Made by a program: the position numbers and the translations under genes
Notes under the pieces: generated by a model
Databases searched by the model: none
What the model was told of the DNA's origin: nothing
Seen by the model: the letters and a program-made list of their open reading frames with translations, nothing else
Assembly: GCA_021161765.1 (NCBI GenBank)
Contig: JAGGZZ010000220.1
Span: forward strand, 1 to 7,024
Source: Candidatus Methanophagales archaeon
GTDB lineage: Archaea > Halobacteriota > Syntropharchaeia > Alkanophagales > Methanospirareceae
Reading direction: 5' to 3'
Length of the DNA: 7,024 nt
Part shown: piece after piece, positions 5,742 to 7,024 of the stretch
Position numbering within the stretch: position 1 is the first letter of the stretch
Layout: the number at the start of each line of letters is the position of its first letter

Positions 5742-6158
5742 TTATTCCTCCCACTGAAGTTTTACCTTCTCACCCTTTAAAAAGTTGGCATCGAAGAGGT
5801 CTAAACCATTAACTCTGCCGAATATGGATGGAACATCATCTGAATCCGCAATTGCGGTTGGAACATCAAATTCTCTATCTGCGAGTTTGATTCGCAAATC
5901 GTGAATATACGCTATTAGCCTTGCACCAGGAACCACGCCCTTAATTTCCACATATTTGCCAGTCGTTATGTCCTCTACAAAGAAGTTCCCCAAATATCTC
6001 GGCAGCATGCAAAAATCCGCTCCCGTATCTGCCAATACCTCATCTACCCAGATCCACCTATTCTTCTTTTTGGAAAAGACTTGCATCTCTACCCTTGGTC
6101 TTTTGACCTGACCAAATACATCACTTTCTTCCTGTTTATAATCAAACTCTTTTTCCAT
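5742..6158 (-). CDS. Retropepsin-like (clan AA) aspartic protease
   Basis: A 138-residue protein with a single aspartic protease half. The catalytic signature is VLADTGADFCMLP (41-53), with Asp44 as nucleophile-activating residue in Asp-Thr-Gly. A conserved hydrophobic-Gly element, SIFGRVNGLDLFDANFL (111-127), corresponds to the ILGR..L part that closes the retropepsin fold. One DTG per chain means it must act as a homodimer. No signal peptide or membrane segment, so it is probably cytosolic. Many archaeal and bacterial genomes carry such small stand-alone proteases, whose substrates are mostly unknown. It starts 12 bases after the stop of a 51-residue ORF, with AAAAGGA as ribosome site, and is followed by the EpsI-family gene. 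Co-translation with the small protein is likely. Confidence 0.88.
   Translation of the reverse strand: MEKEFDYKQEESDVFGQVKRPRVEMQVFSKKKNRWIWVDEVLADTGADFCMLPRYLGNFFVEDITTGKYVEIKGVVPGARLIAYIHDLRIKLADREFDVPTAIADSDDVPSIFGRVNGLDLFDANFLKGEKVKLQWEE
5747..5752 (-). promoter_or_regulatory. Strong Shine-Dalgarno at the protease stop, out of frame with the EpsI start
   Basis: GGGAGG lies within the last codons of the protease gene and is followed six bases later by ATG (5740-5738). That ATG opens a 56-residue ORF (5570-5740) in another frame, overlapping the first 39 codons of the EpsI-family gene. The EpsI start at 5688 itself has only a weak purine stretch (GGATTAGAA). The site may promote re-initiation or a leader peptide, or be chance. 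Confidence 0.4.
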
Positions 6159-6170
6159 GTTCCTTTTAAC

Positions 6171-6326
6171 TTAGCAGATTAAAACCTTTTCATGTGTCCG
6201 CCAGGCTACAGAAACCTTCCTTTTGGGATTTTTTGCCACTATTTCATCAAACTTTTCCTCGGGATTCAGCCCGTGCCAGACATCCTTTCCGTCAACCTTT
6301 ATCACATATTCAAATCTTGTCTCCAT
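6171..6326 (-). CDS. Small conserved-looking protein upstream of the aspartic protease, unknown function
   Basis: A 51-residue ORF, METRFEYVIKVDGKDVWHG to the end at THEKVLIC, not long enough for usual ORF cut-offs. It has a good ribosome site (AGGGGAT, six bases before the ATG) and a codon pattern like its neighbours. The stop is 12 bases from the start of the protease gene. The composition is charged with alternating hydrophobic residues: a probable beta strand (FEYVIKVDG), a helix (PEEKFDEIVAKNP) and a second strand pair (KVSVAWRTHEKVLI). I do not recognise a named family with certainty; small proteins of this general look are often found directly upstream of archaeal aspartic proteases, from memory. 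It may be a partner, substrate or regulator of the protease; that is inference. Confidence 0.75.
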   Translation of the reverse strand: METRFEYVIKVDGKDVWHGLNPEEKFDEIVAKNPKRKVSVAWRTHEKVLIC

Positions 6327-6332
6327 TTTTAT

Positions 6333-6337
6333 CCCCT
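6333..6337 (-). promoter_or_regulatory. Ribosome binding site of the 51-residue gene
   Basis: AGGGG on the minus strand, six bases before the ATG at 6326, inside the 23-base gap after the LamG protein's stop. It is one of the clearest Shine-Dalgarno sites in the window and is the main reason to accept the small ORF as a gene. It also implies translation from an internal site on a longer mRNA, not a leaderless one. Confidence 0.6.
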
Positions 6338-6349
6338 ATCAAATATTAC

Positions 6350-7024
6350 TCATTCATTATCACCATATTTATTGATTATGTTAGCCCAATTATTCCCTGT
6401 GGATGGATCAATATTCCATTTAATCCATGCTGATAAGGTCATCTCATCCCCAGTTATATTGAGAGAATTGCTGTTTGGAACTTTGACATAATCATTCGTG
6501 CCGTCAAACTCATCTGCACCATTGATCTTTCCTGTGGCATCCATAGTTAGTCCATTCTCTGCCTCGCCATCGTTATCATTTGAGGTAGAATCAAGAAGGT
6601 CATTGTAGCTTCCACTGGTCTTAGATGTCTCCTCCAAATGTTGCACCATCCGGTAATTGCCATCCCAAACACCGCTTGGATTCTGCTGACTTCCACATTC
6701 GGAATTCCCATACCACATATAAATCGTGGTATTGGTTGTAGAGGACAAAGAAGGAATCCGTACCCACGCTTGTAATTCTCCTGTTGAGCCATTAAACTTC
6801 TCTATCTCGTGGTCCAACCTGGTTGAGTTATCGCTATCAGTGAAAACAATGTCATCGCCATCTTCTTGAGCACGGGCGGATAAATTAGTATCCGAGGCTA
6901 AATTGATTAGAACAGGGAAATCAGTCAAATCAGCAGCTATCTTGTTGTGGTCTATCTCTATCGGTTTTCGATAATGCCAGTCCGCGCTCGCAGCCGGCAC
7001 GATTGAAAGGAGAACTATCGCCAC
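6350..7024 (-). CDS. DUF2341/LamG surface protein, 5' end outside window, ending early in the LamG domain
   Basis: The 224 visible residues begin inside a signal peptide (AIVLLSIVPAASA, cut before DWHYRK), so the true start is just beyond the right edge. A DUF2341 domain follows (about 14-110; WHYRKPIEIDHNK, DFPVLINL, DDIVFTDSD, LQAWVRIPSLSS, TIYMWYGN). A linker leads to the start of a LamG/concanavalin-like domain (about 160-224; DEFDGTNDYVKVP, MTLSAWIKWN). The gene stops with TGA right after NIINKYGDNE, only about 60 residues into a domain that normally needs about 150. No continuation is visible in other frames before the next gene, so the 3' end looks truncated. Such secreted proteins are thought to bind carbohydrate or the cell surface. 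No C-terminal sorting signal or membrane anchor is present in this truncated form. Confidence 0.88.
   Translation of the reverse strand: MAIVLLSIVPAASADWHYRKPIEIDHNKIAADLTDFPVLINLASDTNLSARAQEDGDDIVFTDSDNSTRLDHEIEKFNGSTGELQAWVRIPSLSSTTNTTIYMWYGNSECGSQQNPSGVWDGNYRMVQHLEETSKTSGSYNDLLDSTSNDNDGEAENGLTMDATGKINGADEFDGTNDYVKVPNSNSLNITGDEMTLSAWIKWNIDPSTGNNWANIINKYGDNE

Noticed and set aside
5689..5754. EpsI-family start at the GTG at 5754
   Set aside because: It adds 22 polar residues before a complete signal peptide and overlaps the protease end; Met at 5688 fits the family better.

Overview
The window looks archaeal, most likely a Methanomicrobia-related euryarchaeote of the ANME-1/Methanophagales or Syntrophoarchaeum kind; the phylum-level call is inference. 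Supporting signs are archaeal-type TATA sequences about 26 bases before several starts, near-leaderless starts, an archaeal-style REC-PAS-kinase protein, a DUF2341/LamG surface protein and an EpsI-type (archaeosortase-associated) protein. No RNA genes, insertion sequences or CRISPR arrays are visible. All genes lie on the minus strand except hemC.

From left to right: the 5' part of a DUF3782-type PD-(D/E)XK protein runs off the left edge (1-491). A REC-PAS-histidine kinase (601-2163) is divergent from hemC (2208-3191), which makes hydroxymethylbilane for tetrapyrrole synthesis. hemC runs tail to tail into, and overlaps by 72 bases, a short MgtC-family membrane protein (3120-3524). Upstream of that is a CNNM/CorC-type DUF21-CBS membrane protein (3660-4703); the two may both serve metal-ion homeostasis. 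Next comes a close cluster read right to left: a DUF2341/LamG surface protein that enters from the right edge and ends early in its LamG domain (6350-7024), a 51-residue protein not previously obvious as an ORF (6171-6326), a retropepsin-like aspartic protease (5742-6158) and a signal-peptide-bearing EpsI-family protein (4810-5688). Gaps of 23, 12 and 53 bases suggest co-transcription of at least the last three. The set points to the cell surface, but no archaeosortase gene is in view.

Each of the three intergenic gaps between consecutive minus-strand genes outside that cluster holds a degenerate short-period repeat built on an ACACAGA-like core (535-587, 3562-3660, 4776-4802). Each lies between the upstream gene's stop and the downstream gene's promoter. 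The middle one can form a long stem of 32 paired positions whose mismatches fall mostly every tenth base, and it overlaps a stop codon. Two of them are also next to near-identical TATA-like promoter segments. This repeat family is the least explained structure in the window. The protease plus small-protein pair is the most interesting gene context.
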